Assembly (NCBI GenBank): GCA_011526085.1
Contig: WYBC01000038.1
Location: forward strand, 186,001-250,000
Length of the DNA stretch: 64,000 nt
Reading direction: 5' to 3'
DNA from: Lysobacter sp.
Lineage (GTDB): Bacteria > Pseudomonadota > Gammaproteobacteria > Xanthomonadales > Xanthomonadaceae
This document shows positions 36,687 to 45,000 of the stretch, piece after piece. The notes under the pieces are model-generated. The model was given only the letters and a program-made list of their open reading frames with translations. It did not search any database and was not told where the DNA came from. Numbering within the stretch: position 1 is the stretch's first letter; the number at the start of each line of letters is the position of its first letter. Made by a program: the position numbers and the translations under genes.

Positions 36687-38540
36687 ATGTCGGCGAAAAC
36701 CCAGGAACGGCGCTACCGGGCCATGATCGAGCGCCTCGCCGCCGAGGCCAAGGCGGCGCCGCAGGCCTATCGCACCCGGGTGGCGTTGCTGGCCGGGCTG
36801 GGTTTCGGCGTGCTCGCGCTGCTGGTGCTGGTCGCGGTGGGCCTGCCGGTGGCAATCGTCGTGGGTCTGCTGGCGACCGGACGCGGTTTCGACGGCTGGG
36901 CGCTGTACGTGCTGCTGCCGCAGATGGTGTTCGCGGCGCTGGTGGTGCGGGCGCTGTGGCTGCGCTTCGAGCCGATCCCGGGCCACCGGCTGCGGCCCGA
37001 GGAAGCGCCCGAGCTGGCCGAGGACATCGAACGCCTGCGTCTGGCCGCCGGCGCGCCGGAGCTGGACGAGGTGATCATCGACGGCGATTTCAACGCCGGC
37101 GCGGCCAGCGTGCCGCGGCTCCTGGGGCTGGCCGGCCATCGGCATTGCCTGGTGATCGGCCTGCCGCTGATGCGCGTGCTCGACCGCGATGAACTCGCCG
37201 CGGTGATTGCGCATGAGTTCGGTCATTTCAGCCACGGCCACGGCCGGTTTTCGGGATGGATCTATCGCGTGCGGCTGAGCTGGCTGCGGCTGGCGCATGC
37301 CCTGGCGCACGGCGGCAACGCGATGGCGCGACCGCTGCTGTTGTTCTTCCGCTGGTATGCGCCGTACTTCAGCGCCTACAGCTTCGTGCTGGCGCGCGAG
37401 GACGAATACGAGGCCGACGCGGTCAGCACCCGGCTGGTCGGCGGCGAGGCGCGGGTCTCGGCGCTGCTGCGCGTGGCGCACGCCGCGCAATGGCTGCAGC
37501 GCGCATTCCTGCCGCGGATGGAGGCGCGGATGCGCGCGCAGCCGCAGCCGGCGCCGGCGTATCACGCGCTGCTGGCCGCGGCGCTGCGCGAGGCGCCGCC
37601 GCTGGATGTGGCGCGACTGCTGGCGAGCGCGGAACGCGAGAACGATCTGGAGGACACCCATCCCACGCTGCCGCAGCGCGTGGCCGCGGTGGGGGCGCCG
37701 CCTGCGCTGCGTCCGCCGGGCGTCCCGGCGGTGGCGATGCTGGGCGAAGCGCTGGCACGGATCGAACGCGGCCTCGACGATGCCTGGCGCGCGGAGATGC
37801 GCGCACCGTGGACGGCCGCGCATGCGGAAGCCAAGGCCGATCGCGAGCGTCTGGACGCGCTCGAACGCCGCAGCGACTGGAGCATCGAAGAACGTCTCGA
37901 ACACGCCCGTCTGGTGGCCCAATTGCGGCCGGAATTCGACGCGGCGCTGCTGTACGAGCGCGCGCTCGAACTGGCGCCCGACAACGCCAATGCATGGTTC
38001 CGTGCCGGCGTGCTGCGGATCGACGGCGACGACGCGGCCGGCGCCGCGCATCTGCGCCGGGCGATGACCCTGGACGCGGGCGCGATCCGCCCGGTGTTCG
38101 AAAAGCTCGACGCCTGGGACCGCGACGGGACGCTGTCGTCCACCGTGGCGGCGGCGCTGGCGGCGCTGCGCGCGGAGTTCGCCGACCGGGCGGCCTCGCT
38201 GGCGGCGCGTGCCGGCGTGGACGCGGAGGACGAGCTCGTCGCCCACGATCTCGACGACGCGGCGCTGGACGCCCTGCGCACGGCGCTGGCGCCGTTCGGC
38301 CAGATCGGCGCGGCCTGGCTGGCGCGGAAACGTCTGGAGATGGCCGGCGAACCGGCGCATTACGCCCTGCTGGTGCGCTGGCAGGGCTCGGTCGCGAGCG
38401 AGGCCGCCGGCCTCAGGCGCGTGGTCGACGCCGTGCGCCTGCCTGGCAGCGTCAGCGTGTTCACCGACACCGCCCATCGCGACGAGGCGCGACGCGTCCG
38501 CGCGCAGTGCCCGGAGCCGGTGTACCGGCGGCGAAGCTGA
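36687..38540 (+). CDS. M48 family metallopeptidase, membrane-anchored
   Basis: The 617-residue protein has two membrane helices (about residues 32-55 and 70-92), then an M48 zinc-protease domain with His176-Glu177 and His180 in AHEFGHFSHGH. A third ligand region is EDEYEADAVST. The C-terminal half (about 400-610) looks like repeat helices; the segment YERALELAPDNANAWFRAGVL is a TPR-like motif. GAGAGGAAC precedes the ATG. M48 enzymes act in membrane-protein quality control. It lies between speE and speA, without an obvious functional link. Confidence 0.9.
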   Translation: MSAKTQERRYRAMIERLAAEAKAAPQAYRTRVALLAGLGFGVLALLVLVAVGLPVAIVVGLLATGRGFDGWALYVLLPQMVFAALVVRALWLRFEPIPGHRLRPEEAPELAEDIERLRLAAGAPELDEVIIDGDFNAGAASVPRLLGLAGHRHCLVIGLPLMRVLDRDELAAVIAHEFGHFSHGHGRFSGWIYRVRLSWLRLAHALAHGGNAMARPLLLFFRWYAPYFSAYSFVLAREDEYEADAVSTRLVGGEARVSALLRVAHAAQWLQRAFLPRMEARMRAQPQPAPAYHALLAAALREAPPLDVARLLASAERENDLEDTHPTLPQRVAAVGAPPALRPPGVPAVAMLGEALARIERGLDDAWRAEMRAPWTAAHAEAKADRERLDALERRSDWSIEERLEHARLVAQLRPEFDAALLYERALELAPDNANAWFRAGVLRIDGDDAAGAAHLRRAMTLDAGAIRPVFEKLDAWDRDGTLSSTVAAALAALRAEFADRAASLAARAGVDAEDELVAHDLDDAALDALRTALAPFGQIGAAWLARKRLEMAGEPAHYALLVRWQGSVASEAAGLRRVVDAVRLPGSVSVFTDTAHRDEARRVRAQCPEPVYRRRS

Positions 38541-38560
38541 ACGGGGCTTCGAGGTCGAGC

Positions 38561-38583
38561 GGCGGGCTGAAGCCCGCCCTACA
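38561..38583. repeat. REP-like palindrome before speA
   Basis: GGCGGGCTGAAGCCCGCC followed by CTACA matches the arms of the repeats at 4160, 20398 and 49301. It lies in the 77-bp gap before speA. Confidence 0.6.
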
Positions 38584-38617
38584 ATGCGCGTCCCCTCAAT
38601 CCCCGGAACCGCCGCCC

Positions 38618-40507
38618 ATGACCGCCTGGTCGATCGACCACGCCCGCAAGACCTATTCGATCCCGCACTGGTCCGAAGGGTATTTCGATGTCGACGCGCA
38701 GGGCCGCATCGTCGCGCATCCGCGCGGTCTGGATGCGCCGGGCGCGGCGCTGGCCGAGGTGGTCGATGCCGCGCAGGCCAGCGGCGCCAAGTTGCCGCTG
38801 CTGGTGCGCTTCCCGCAGATCCTCGGCGACCGTCTGGGCAAACTGCAGGCGGCGTTCGCGCAGGCGCAGCAGGAGTTCGACTACGCCGGCGGCTACACCG
38901 CGGTCTATCCGATCAAGGTCAACCAGCACGCCGCGGTCGCCGGAACCCTCGCCTCGCACGCGGGCGAAGGCTTCGGCCTGGAGGCCGGCAGCAAGCCCGA
39001 GTTGATGGCGGTGCTGGCGCTGAGCCGTCCCGGCGGGCTGATCGTCTGCAACGGCTACAAGGACCGCGAGTACATCCGCCTCGCCCTGATCGGCCGCAAG
39101 CTCGGCCTGCAGACCTTCATCGTGGTCGAGAAGCCGTCCGAGCTGCCGCTGGTGATGGAAGAGGCGAAGGCGCTGGGCGTGAAGCCGGGTCTGGGCGTGC
39201 GCATGCGCCTGGCGTCGCTGGGTGCCGGCAAATGGCAGAACAGCGGCGGCGACAAGGCCAAGTTCGGGCTGTCGCCGCGCCAGGTGCTGGATCTGTGGAA
39301 GTTCCTGCGCGACAGCGACATGGGCGATTGCCTGGGCCTGCTGCACTTCCACATGGGCTCGCAGATCAGCAACGTCCGCGACATCGCCAACGGCATGCGC
39401 GAGGCCACCCGCTATTTCGTCGAACTGTCGAAGCTCGGCGCGACCATCACCCACGTCGATGTCGGCGGCGGCCTCGGCGTCGACTACGAAGGCACGCGTT
39501 CGCGCAGCTACTGCTCGATCAACTACGGCATCCACCAGTACGCCTCCAGCATCGTCCAGCCGCTGGCCGAGGCCTGCGAGGCCTACGGGATCGCACCGCC
39601 GCGGGTGATCACCGAATGCGGCCGCGCGATGACCGCGCACCACGCGATGCTGGTCACCAACGTCTCCGAAGTCGAGCGCGCGCCGGAAGGCCGCGTGCCG
39701 CCCGCGCACGACGACGAAGCCCCGACCATCCGCCATCTGCGCGAGATCTACGCCGAGCTGGACACGCGGCCGGCGGTCGAGCTGTTCCACGAAGCGCAGC
39801 ATCACCACAGCGAAGGCCTGTCTTTGTACGCGTTGGGCCAGATCGATCTGGTCGCGCGCGCGCGCCTCGACGACCTGTTCTACGCCATCGCCCATGCGGT
39901 CCGCGCGCGCCTGACCTACGACGAGAAGAGCCATCGCGACCTGCTCGACGAGCTCAACGAGCGTCTGGTCGACAAGTACTTCGTGAACTTCAGCCTGTTC
40001 GAATCGATGCCGGACGTGTGGGCGATCGACCAGGTGTTCCCGATCGTGCCGATCGAGCGCCTCGACGAGGCGCCGGACCGTCGCGGCGTGATCGCCGACC
40101 TCACCTGCGACTCCGACGGCAAGATCGACACCTACGTCGAGAACGAGGATCTGCACACCTCGCTGCCGTTGCACGGGCTGCGCCCGGGCGAACGCTACCG
40201 GATCGGGTTTTTCATGGTCGGCGCGTACCAGGAAATCCTCGGCGACATCCACAATCTGTTCGGCGATACCGACGCGATCGAAGTGCGCGTCGGCGACGAC
40301 GGCTTCAAGGTCACCCAGCAGCGCCGCGGCGACACCACCGACGTGATGCTGGACTACGTCGGCTACAAGCTCGACGACCTGCGCCGCATCTACCGCGCCA
40401 AGGTCGGCGCGGTCGACCTGAGCAAGAGCGAGGCGGCGCGCCTGAACGAGGCGCTGGAGAACGGGCTCACGGCGTACACCTATCTGAGCGACGAGCCGTT
40501 GGGCTGA
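38618..40507 (+). CDS. speA: Biosynthetic arginine decarboxylase
   Basis: SpeA converts arginine to agmatine, the first step to putrescine and spermidine in this route. The 629-residue protein has the PLP lysine Lys100 in YPIKVNQHAAV, and the fold III segments LHFHMGSQISN, VDVGGGLGVDYEGT and ITECGRAMTAHHA. The C-terminal GAYQEILGDIHNLFGDTDA motif is diagnostic. ATG 38618 is used; the same frame is open upstream only as antisense-like GC-rich sequence over the M48 gene. It complements speE in the same locus. Confidence 0.96.
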   Translation: MTAWSIDHARKTYSIPHWSEGYFDVDAQGRIVAHPRGLDAPGAALAEVVDAAQASGAKLPLLVRFPQILGDRLGKLQAAFAQAQQEFDYAGGYTAVYPIKVNQHAAVAGTLASHAGEGFGLEAGSKPELMAVLALSRPGGLIVCNGYKDREYIRLALIGRKLGLQTFIVVEKPSELPLVMEEAKALGVKPGLGVRMRLASLGAGKWQNSGGDKAKFGLSPRQVLDLWKFLRDSDMGDCLGLLHFHMGSQISNVRDIANGMREATRYFVELSKLGATITHVDVGGGLGVDYEGTRSRSYCSINYGIHQYASSIVQPLAEACEAYGIAPPRVITECGRAMTAHHAMLVTNVSEVERAPEGRVPPAHDDEAPTIRHLREIYAELDTRPAVELFHEAQHHHSEGLSLYALGQIDLVARARLDDLFYAIAHAVRARLTYDEKSHRDLLDELNERLVDKYFVNFSLFESMPDVWAIDQVFPIVPIERLDEAPDRRGVIADLTCDSDGKIDTYVENEDLHTSLPLHGLRPGERYRIGFFMVGAYQEILGDIHNLFGDTDAIEVRVGDDGFKVTQQRRGDTTDVMLDYVGYKLDDLRRIYRAKVGAVDLSKSEAARLNEALENGLTAYTYLSDEPLG

Positions 40508-40687
40508 AGGCTCGGCACGGGAGGGCGGAGTGCGACCACGGTCGCGCTCGCGCCCAGGGCGCGGGCGTAGGATCGGGCGGGCCGGCGATCGGTGGAGAAA
40601 GGCCGACGCGGCGGGGCCGGGTCCGATGGACGGCGGCCCAGGCAGTTCCGGTTCGATCCATCCCATCGACGACAAGGAGCGTGTCCC

Positions 40688-40903
40688 ATGAAACTGAAAA
40701 CCCTCGTGCTTGCGGCCATCGCCGCGTTCGCCTTCGGCGCCGGCATCAATGCCGGTCCCGCCGAAGCCGCGGTCGGCTGTTTCGCCTGCCACGATCGCTG
40801 CGATACGAATTTCGACGCCTGTCTCGCCGCCGGTACGCCCTACGCGACCTGCGTGTCGCGCGCGAACCTGTGCCACCGCAGTTGCGGCTGTCCGATTCCC
40901 TGA
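40688..40903 (+). CDS. Small secreted Cys-rich protein
   Basis: The 71-residue precursor begins with a signal peptide (MKLKTLVLAAIAAFAFGAG, cleavage near AEA). The roughly 43-residue mature part has eight cysteines in the order GCFACHDRC, FDAC, ATC, NLC, HRSCGC. Such spacing suggests several disulfides or a metal site. No family was recognised. AAGGAG lies about 9 bp upstream. A hairpin follows at 40922. The second small exported Cys protein at 42282 is on the other side of the acyltransferase gene. Confidence 0.75.
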   Translation: MKLKTLVLAAIAAFAFGAGINAGPAEAAVGCFACHDRCDTNFDACLAAGTPYATCVSRANLCHRSCGCPIP

Positions 40904-40921
40904 TCGCTCTCCCGCGGCACC

Positions 40922-40952
40922 GCGCAGGCCGGGCGCGACGCCCGGCCTGCGC
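40922..40952 (+). terminator. Strong GC hairpin after the Cys-rich gene
   Basis: GCGCAGGCCGGGCG and its reverse complement form a 14-bp stem around CGA. There is no U-tract, so intrinsic termination is uncertain. Confidence 0.5.
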
Positions 40953-41031
40953 GTAACGTCCGTATCGCGTCGTCCGCGCCGCGCGCCGTCGATTACAGTG
41001 CGCGTCCCGACCAACGGCAAGGCGACGCGCG

Positions 41032-42201
41032 GTGGACAGCGGCACTCGAAACGATCGCACGCGCCGCGGCGCCGTTCGCGATCATCTCCCCGGTCTGGAC
41101 CTGCTGCGCGCCATCGCGGTGGTGTGGACGATGCTGTTCCACTCGTTCCTGGTCGGCGGTCTTGGCGAGGACTGGGACTGGGCGCAGCGTTACGGCTGGA
41201 TGGGCGTGGATCTGTTCTTCGTGCTCAGCGGCTTCCTGATCGGCGCGCAGGTGTTGAAGCCCCTGGCGAGCGGCGAACGGTTTTCGTTCGGCGATTTCTA
41301 TCTGCGCCGCGCCTTCCGCATCCTGCCGGCGTTCTGGGCGGTGCTGGCGCTGTATCTGCTGTGGCCCGCGTTCCGCGAAGCGCCGGGCATGGAGCCTTGG
41401 TGGAAGTTCGCGGGCTTCTTCGTGAATCTGTCGATCGACTACGGCAACCGCGCCGCCTTCTCGCACGCGTGGTCGCTGTGCGTCGAGGAACATTTCTATC
41501 TCGTCTTCCCGCTGCTGGCCTGGCTGCTGGCGAAGCGCCCATCGGCCGCCGGCTTTGTCGCGCTGGCCGCGGCGATCGTGGTCGGCGGCATCGTGGTGCG
41601 CAGCGCGACGTGGCTGCATTTCGACACGCCGGGTTCCGATCGCAACTGGTTCGTCGAGAACATCTACTACCCGACCTGGAACCGGCTCGACGGCCTGTTG
41701 GCCGGCGTGATCCTCGCGGTGTGGAAGACGTATCGCCCGGACAGCTGGGCCCGGGTCGGCGCGCGCGCCGATCGGGTATTCCTCGTCGGACTGGCGACGA
41801 TGGCGCTGAGTTTCTGGCTGTTCCGCGAACGCACCGGACTGCTCGGCAACAGCGTCGGTTGGCCGGTGCTGTCGCTGGGGCTGGCGCTGCTGGTGTTCGC
41901 CGGCGCGCAGACCGGCAGTTGGATCGGCCGTCGCGCGGTGCCCGGCGTCGCATGGCTGGCGGCGGTGTCCTACAGCCTTTATCTCGTGCACAAGCCGGTG
42001 TACGGCCTGGTGCAGACGTTTCTGGGCGACGCGCTGGATCGCATCGGCAGCGGTTATCTCGCGTTCGCGACGTATGGCCTGGCCTCGCTGATCGCGGCAG
42101 CGCTGCTGTACTACGCGGTGGAACGGCCGGGGTTGCGGCTGCGGGGATGGTGGCTGTCGCGCGCCGCATCGAAACCGCTCGCATCCCCGTCGACACCATG
42201 A
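41032..42201 (+). CDS. Acyltransferase-3 family membrane protein
   Basis: Acyltransferase-3 proteins acylate sugars of exported polysaccharides, peptidoglycan or lipids. The 389-residue protein has ten or so membrane helices. The N-terminal motif DLLRAIAVVWTMLFHS carries the conserved catalytic His, followed by MGVDLFFVLSGFLIG and FYLRRAFRILPAFW. SLCVEEHFYLVFPLL is the second diagnostic motif. There is no nearby ATG; GTG 41032 is the likely start. It is a single gene, not in a polysaccharide cluster, so the acceptor is unknown. Confidence 0.9.
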   Translation: MDSGTRNDRTRRGAVRDHLPGLDLLRAIAVVWTMLFHSFLVGGLGEDWDWAQRYGWMGVDLFFVLSGFLIGAQVLKPLASGERFSFGDFYLRRAFRILPAFWAVLALYLLWPAFREAPGMEPWWKFAGFFVNLSIDYGNRAAFSHAWSLCVEEHFYLVFPLLAWLLAKRPSAAGFVALAAAIVVGGIVVRSATWLHFDTPGSDRNWFVENIYYPTWNRLDGLLAGVILAVWKTYRPDSWARVGARADRVFLVGLATMALSFWLFRERTGLLGNSVGWPVLSLGLALLVFAGAQTGSWIGRRAVPGVAWLAAVSYSLYLVHKPVYGLVQTFLGDALDRIGSGYLAFATYGLASLIAAALLYYAVERPGLRLRGWWLSRAASKPLASPSTP

Positions 42202-42281
42202 ACATGGGATGCACTTGCCGCGCATGCACACGCGGCGTTAGCGTGAACGCGCCCGATCCGGGCCGACAAGGACCGTTCACC

Positions 42282-42542
42282 ATGAAAAGACCAGCGACGT
42301 CCGATCCACTTCACTCCGATCCACGTCACTCCGTCCGTCGCCGCGCGCCGTTGATCGCGGTCGCCGCCGTCGCGTTCGCAGGCACCTTCGCGATCGCGGC
42401 CAGCGCCCAGTCCGACCCGTGGTGTGAATACGCGCTCCGCAAATGCCTGGATCGCTACAACAGCTGTCTGCGGATCCGCGATCAGGCGTTCTGCGAGCCG
42501 TTGTACGTTGCCTGCGTGCAGGATTCCGGCTGCAACGGCTGA
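42282..42542 (+). CDS. Small exported Cys-containing protein
   Basis: The 86-residue precursor has a basic N-region (HSVRRRAP) and one hydrophobic segment (about 25-42, ending IAASAQ), which fits a long signal peptide. The mature part has six cysteines: WCEYALRKC, NSC, FCEP, VAC, SGC. The CxxxxxxxC start resembles small periplasmic helical proteins with paired disulfides. No family was recognised. No clear ribosome site is visible at ATG 42282, and the start could differ. Confidence 0.65.
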   Translation: MKRPATSDPLHSDPRHSVRRRAPLIAVAAVAFAGTFAIAASAQSDPWCEYALRKCLDRYNSCLRIRDQAFCEPLYVACVQDSGCNG

Positions 42543-42556
42543 ACCGCGTCGCGTCT

Positions 42557-43048
42557 TCAGGGTGCGGGTGGTGCGGCGGCGCTCTCCGCCGCGGAGGGTG
42601 GCTTGCGCCACGGCGCAGCCACCATCAGCACGCCGACGATCATCAGGATCGCGCCGGCGATGCGCACCGGATCCGCGCGGCGTGGCGCCTGCAGCACGCC
42701 GAAGTGATCGAACAACAGCGACGCGCTGACCTGGCCGAGGATCGCCAGGCACACCAGCGATGCGGCGCCGAGCCGCGGCATCAGCAGCGTGAAGCTGGCG
42801 ACGTACAGCGCCCCGAGCAGGCCGCCGGTCCAGATCCACGGCGGCAGCTTGCCCGCGCCGCCGATCGCCAGCGGGGTGCGCGTCAGCAACAGATAGGCGC
42901 CGAGCAGCACGGTGCCGATGAGGAACGAGACGAACGACGCGACGATCGGGCCGCCGACCTGCGCGCCGAGGCGCGCGTTCACCAGCCCCTGCAGCGGCAG
43001 CATCAAGCCGATCGCCAGGGCCATCAGCGCGGGCAGCAGCAGATGCAT
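42557..43048 (-). CDS. DMT-superfamily membrane protein, DUF606/YdcZ-like
   Basis: This 163-residue protein has five hydrophobic helices and the DUF606 pattern (half-size drug/metabolite transporter). Typical segments are LPLQGLVNARLGAQVGGPIVASFVSFLIGT and the later GGLLGALYVASFTLLMPRLG. The start at 43048 is 2 bp after the SDR gene stop, so the two are likely co-translated. The transported substrate is unknown. The last 15 residues are Ala/Pro-rich and probably unstructured. Confidence 0.85.
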   Translation of the reverse strand: MHLLLPALMALAIGLMLPLQGLVNARLGAQVGGPIVASFVSFLIGTVLLGAYLLLTRTPLAIGGAGKLPPWIWTGGLLGALYVASFTLLMPRLGAASLVCLAILGQVSASLLFDHFGVLQAPRRADPVRIAGAILMIVGVLMVAAPWRKPPSAAESAAAPPAP

Positions 43049-43050
43049 CG

Positions 43051-43800
43051 TCAGCCCTCGCGCGCCACCTGGAACCCCGCGAACGACTGTCGCACCGGCA
43101 TCACTTCGATCCGGTTGACGTTGAGGTGCGGGGGCAGGGTGGCGATCCAGAACAGGGTGTCGGCGAGATCGTCGGCGGAGATCGGGTCGGCGCCCTTGTA
43201 CAGGGTGTCGGAGGCGGTCTGGTCGCCGCTGGTGCGGACGAGCGTGAATTCGGTTTCGGCCATGCCCGGCTCGATGCTGGTCACGCGCACGCCGGTGCCG
43301 TGCAGATCGCTGCGCAGGCCCAGCGAGAACTGCGAGACGAAGGCCTTGGTGCCGCCGTAGACGTTGCCGCCGGCGTAGGGATAGCTGCCGGCGACCGAGC
43401 CGATGTTGAGGATCGCGCCCCTGCGTGCGATCAGCGTCGGCAGCAGCAGATGGGTCATCGTCGCCAGCGCGGTGACGTTGGTGTCGATCATCTGTTTCCA
43501 CTGCGCGAGATCCGCGCGCTGCGCCGGCGCGGTGCCCAGCGCGAGGCCGGCGTTGTTCACCAGCACGTCGATGTCGCGGAACGCCTGCGGCAGCGCGTCG
43601 ATGGCGGCGCGCATCGCGGCCTCGTCGCGGATGTCGAAGGCGGCGGTGTGCAGGCGCTCGCGGCCGAGGGCGTCGGCGAGCGCATCGAGGCGTTCGGCAC
43701 GGCGGCCGGTGGCGACCACGCGCCAGCCGGCGGCGTGGAAGCGTTCGACGGCGGCGCGGCCGAAGCCGGAGGTGCCGCCGGTGATGAGGATGGTCTTCAT
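43051..43800 (-). CDS. Short-chain dehydrogenase/reductase, YdfG-like
   Basis: The 249-residue protein is an NAD(P)-dependent oxidoreductase of the classical SDR family. It shows the cofactor motif TGGTSGFG (residues 7-14), NNAG at 82-85, catalytic Ser135, and Tyr148-x3-Lys152 in YGGTK. The C-terminal half, with GADPISADDLADTLFWIA and LPPHLNVNRIEVMPVRQ, matches YdfG-type enzymes, which reduce 3-hydroxy acids and malonic semialdehyde. It is upstream of the DUF606 gene in one operon. Confidence 0.92.
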   Translation of the reverse strand: MKTILITGGTSGFGRAAVERFHAAGWRVVATGRRAERLDALADALGRERLHTAAFDIRDEAAMRAAIDALPQAFRDIDVLVNNAGLALGTAPAQRADLAQWKQMIDTNVTALATMTHLLLPTLIARRGAILNIGSVAGSYPYAGGNVYGGTKAFVSQFSLGLRSDLHGTGVRVTSIEPGMAETEFTLVRTSGDQTASDTLYKGADPISADDLADTLFWIATLPPHLNVNRIEVMPVRQSFAGFQVAREG

Positions 43801-43834
43801 CCCGCGATTCTAACGTCGCGCCGCCCGCGGGCGC

Positions 43835-44149
43835 TCATGCCGCCCGCGACAGGCTCCGGCTGCGATGGAGCTTGCCCGCCGTGCTCGCACGGGTTTCGCG
43901 ATGACGCGACAGCATCGTTTCCGCCAGCGCCGTCTCGCGGGTCAGCGCGCCCGCGGCGCGGGCCTGGGCGATCTTCGCCTCGACCCGGCGTTCGTCGGGC
44001 TGCGCGAGCAGCAGCTCGCGGATCGCCTCGCGCAATGCGGCGTCGGCGCAACGCCGAAGCCGTCGGCGACGACGGCGGTCGAGGCGACTGAGCAAAAGAT
44101 CGAAGACCGGCCTGAGCAGCGACGGTCGTAACAGGGCGGCTTCGAGCAT
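43835..44149 (-). CDS. Small Arg-rich protein of unknown function
   Basis: The 104-residue protein is strongly basic, with an RRRRRRLRR stretch near residue 28 and a C-terminal RHRETRASTAGKLHRSRSL segment. It has no signal peptide. AGGAGAACGCC just before ATG 44149 supports translation from there. The basic character hints at nucleic-acid or membrane contact, but no family was recognised. Confidence 0.6.
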   Translation of the reverse strand: MLEAALLRPSLLRPVFDLLLSRLDRRRRRRLRRCADAALREAIRELLLAQPDERRVEAKIAQARAAGALTRETALAETMLSRHRETRASTAGKLHRSRSLSRAA

Positions 44150-44232
44150 GGCGTTCTCCTGTTGGGAGAGGAGTATGCCGGCCGGGTGTCTCAGGGGTTG
44201 CGATTTTCGCGCGGCGATGCCCGCGCGACCGC

Positions 44233-45000
44233 TCACTTGACCTTGATCGCCATCGCCGGCAATCCGCCGCCGGCGAGTTTGCGCTTGGCGTCGGCCAGTT
44301 CGGTGGCGGTGCCGTAGGGCCCCATGCGTACGCGGTAGACGGTCTTGCCCTGGATCTGCGCCGATTCGACCCGCGCGCCGAGGCCGAGGAACGCGATCTT
44401 CGCCTTCAAGGCTTCGGCGTCGCCGGAGGCGGCGAAGGCGCCGGCCTGCAGGATGTAACGGGCATCGCCGCGCGGTTCGACGGCGGCGGTCGCGGTGTCC
44501 GGCTTCGGCGGTGTCGGGACCGGTGCGTCGATCGCGGGCGGCGTTTTCGCGTCGATCGCGGCCGGCGCGGTCGCGGTGTCGGCTGCGGTCGGTGTCGGTG
44601 CGGGTGTCTGCGGCTCCGCGGCCTGGCGCGCGGCTTCCTCGGCGCGGGCGCGCGCCGCCAGTTCGGTATCGCTCAGCGCGGTCTCTTCGCCCGGCAGCAG
44701 GGTGTAGAAATCGTAATCCTCATCCTTGTTCTCGGTCGCCGGCTCGGGTGGCGCCACCGCCGGGCCGCTGTCGTCGACCAGCGGCGCGTCGTCGGCGTTG
44801 GCGTCCACCGCCGCCGGGGCGTCGGTCTTCGGGCCGGCGCGGAAGAAGCCTGCGCCCTTGCCGTCGAGGAATTTCGGCGCCAGCAGGATGATGCCGATGC
44901 CCAGCGCCAGGCCGATCACCAGCCATGCCCAGCCGGACATGCCGCCACCGCCGCCGCCGGAATTGCGTTTCGCCTGCGATTTGCCGCGTTTCGCCGCCAT
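44233..45000 (-). CDS. SPOR-domain protein, FtsN-like
   Basis: SPOR domains bind denuded septal peptidoglycan and FtsN activates septal cell-wall synthesis. The 255-residue protein has a basic cytoplasmic tail ([13 protein letters not shown]), a Gly run, one membrane helix (about 22-41, SGWAWLVIGLALGIGIILLA), a long Pro/Ala/Asp-rich periplasmic linker and the SPOR domain (about 180-255, RYILQAGAFAASGDAEALKA to YRVRMGPYGT). The start overlaps the argS stop by one base (TGATG), so translation is coupled. The argS-SPOR order is usual in this bacterial group. Confidence 0.9.
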   Translation of the reverse strand: MAAKRGKSQAKRNSGGGGGGMSGWAWLVIGLALGIGIILLAPKFLDGKGAGFFRAGPKTDAPAAVDANADDAPLVDDSGPAVAPPEPATENKDEDYDFYTLLPGEETALSDTELAARARAEEAARQAAEPQTPAPTPTAADTATAPAAIDAKTPPAIDAPVPTPPKPDTATAAVEPRGDARYILQAGAFAASGDAEALKAKIAFLGLGARVESAQIQGKTVYRVRMGPYGTATELADAKRKLAGGGLPAMAIKVK

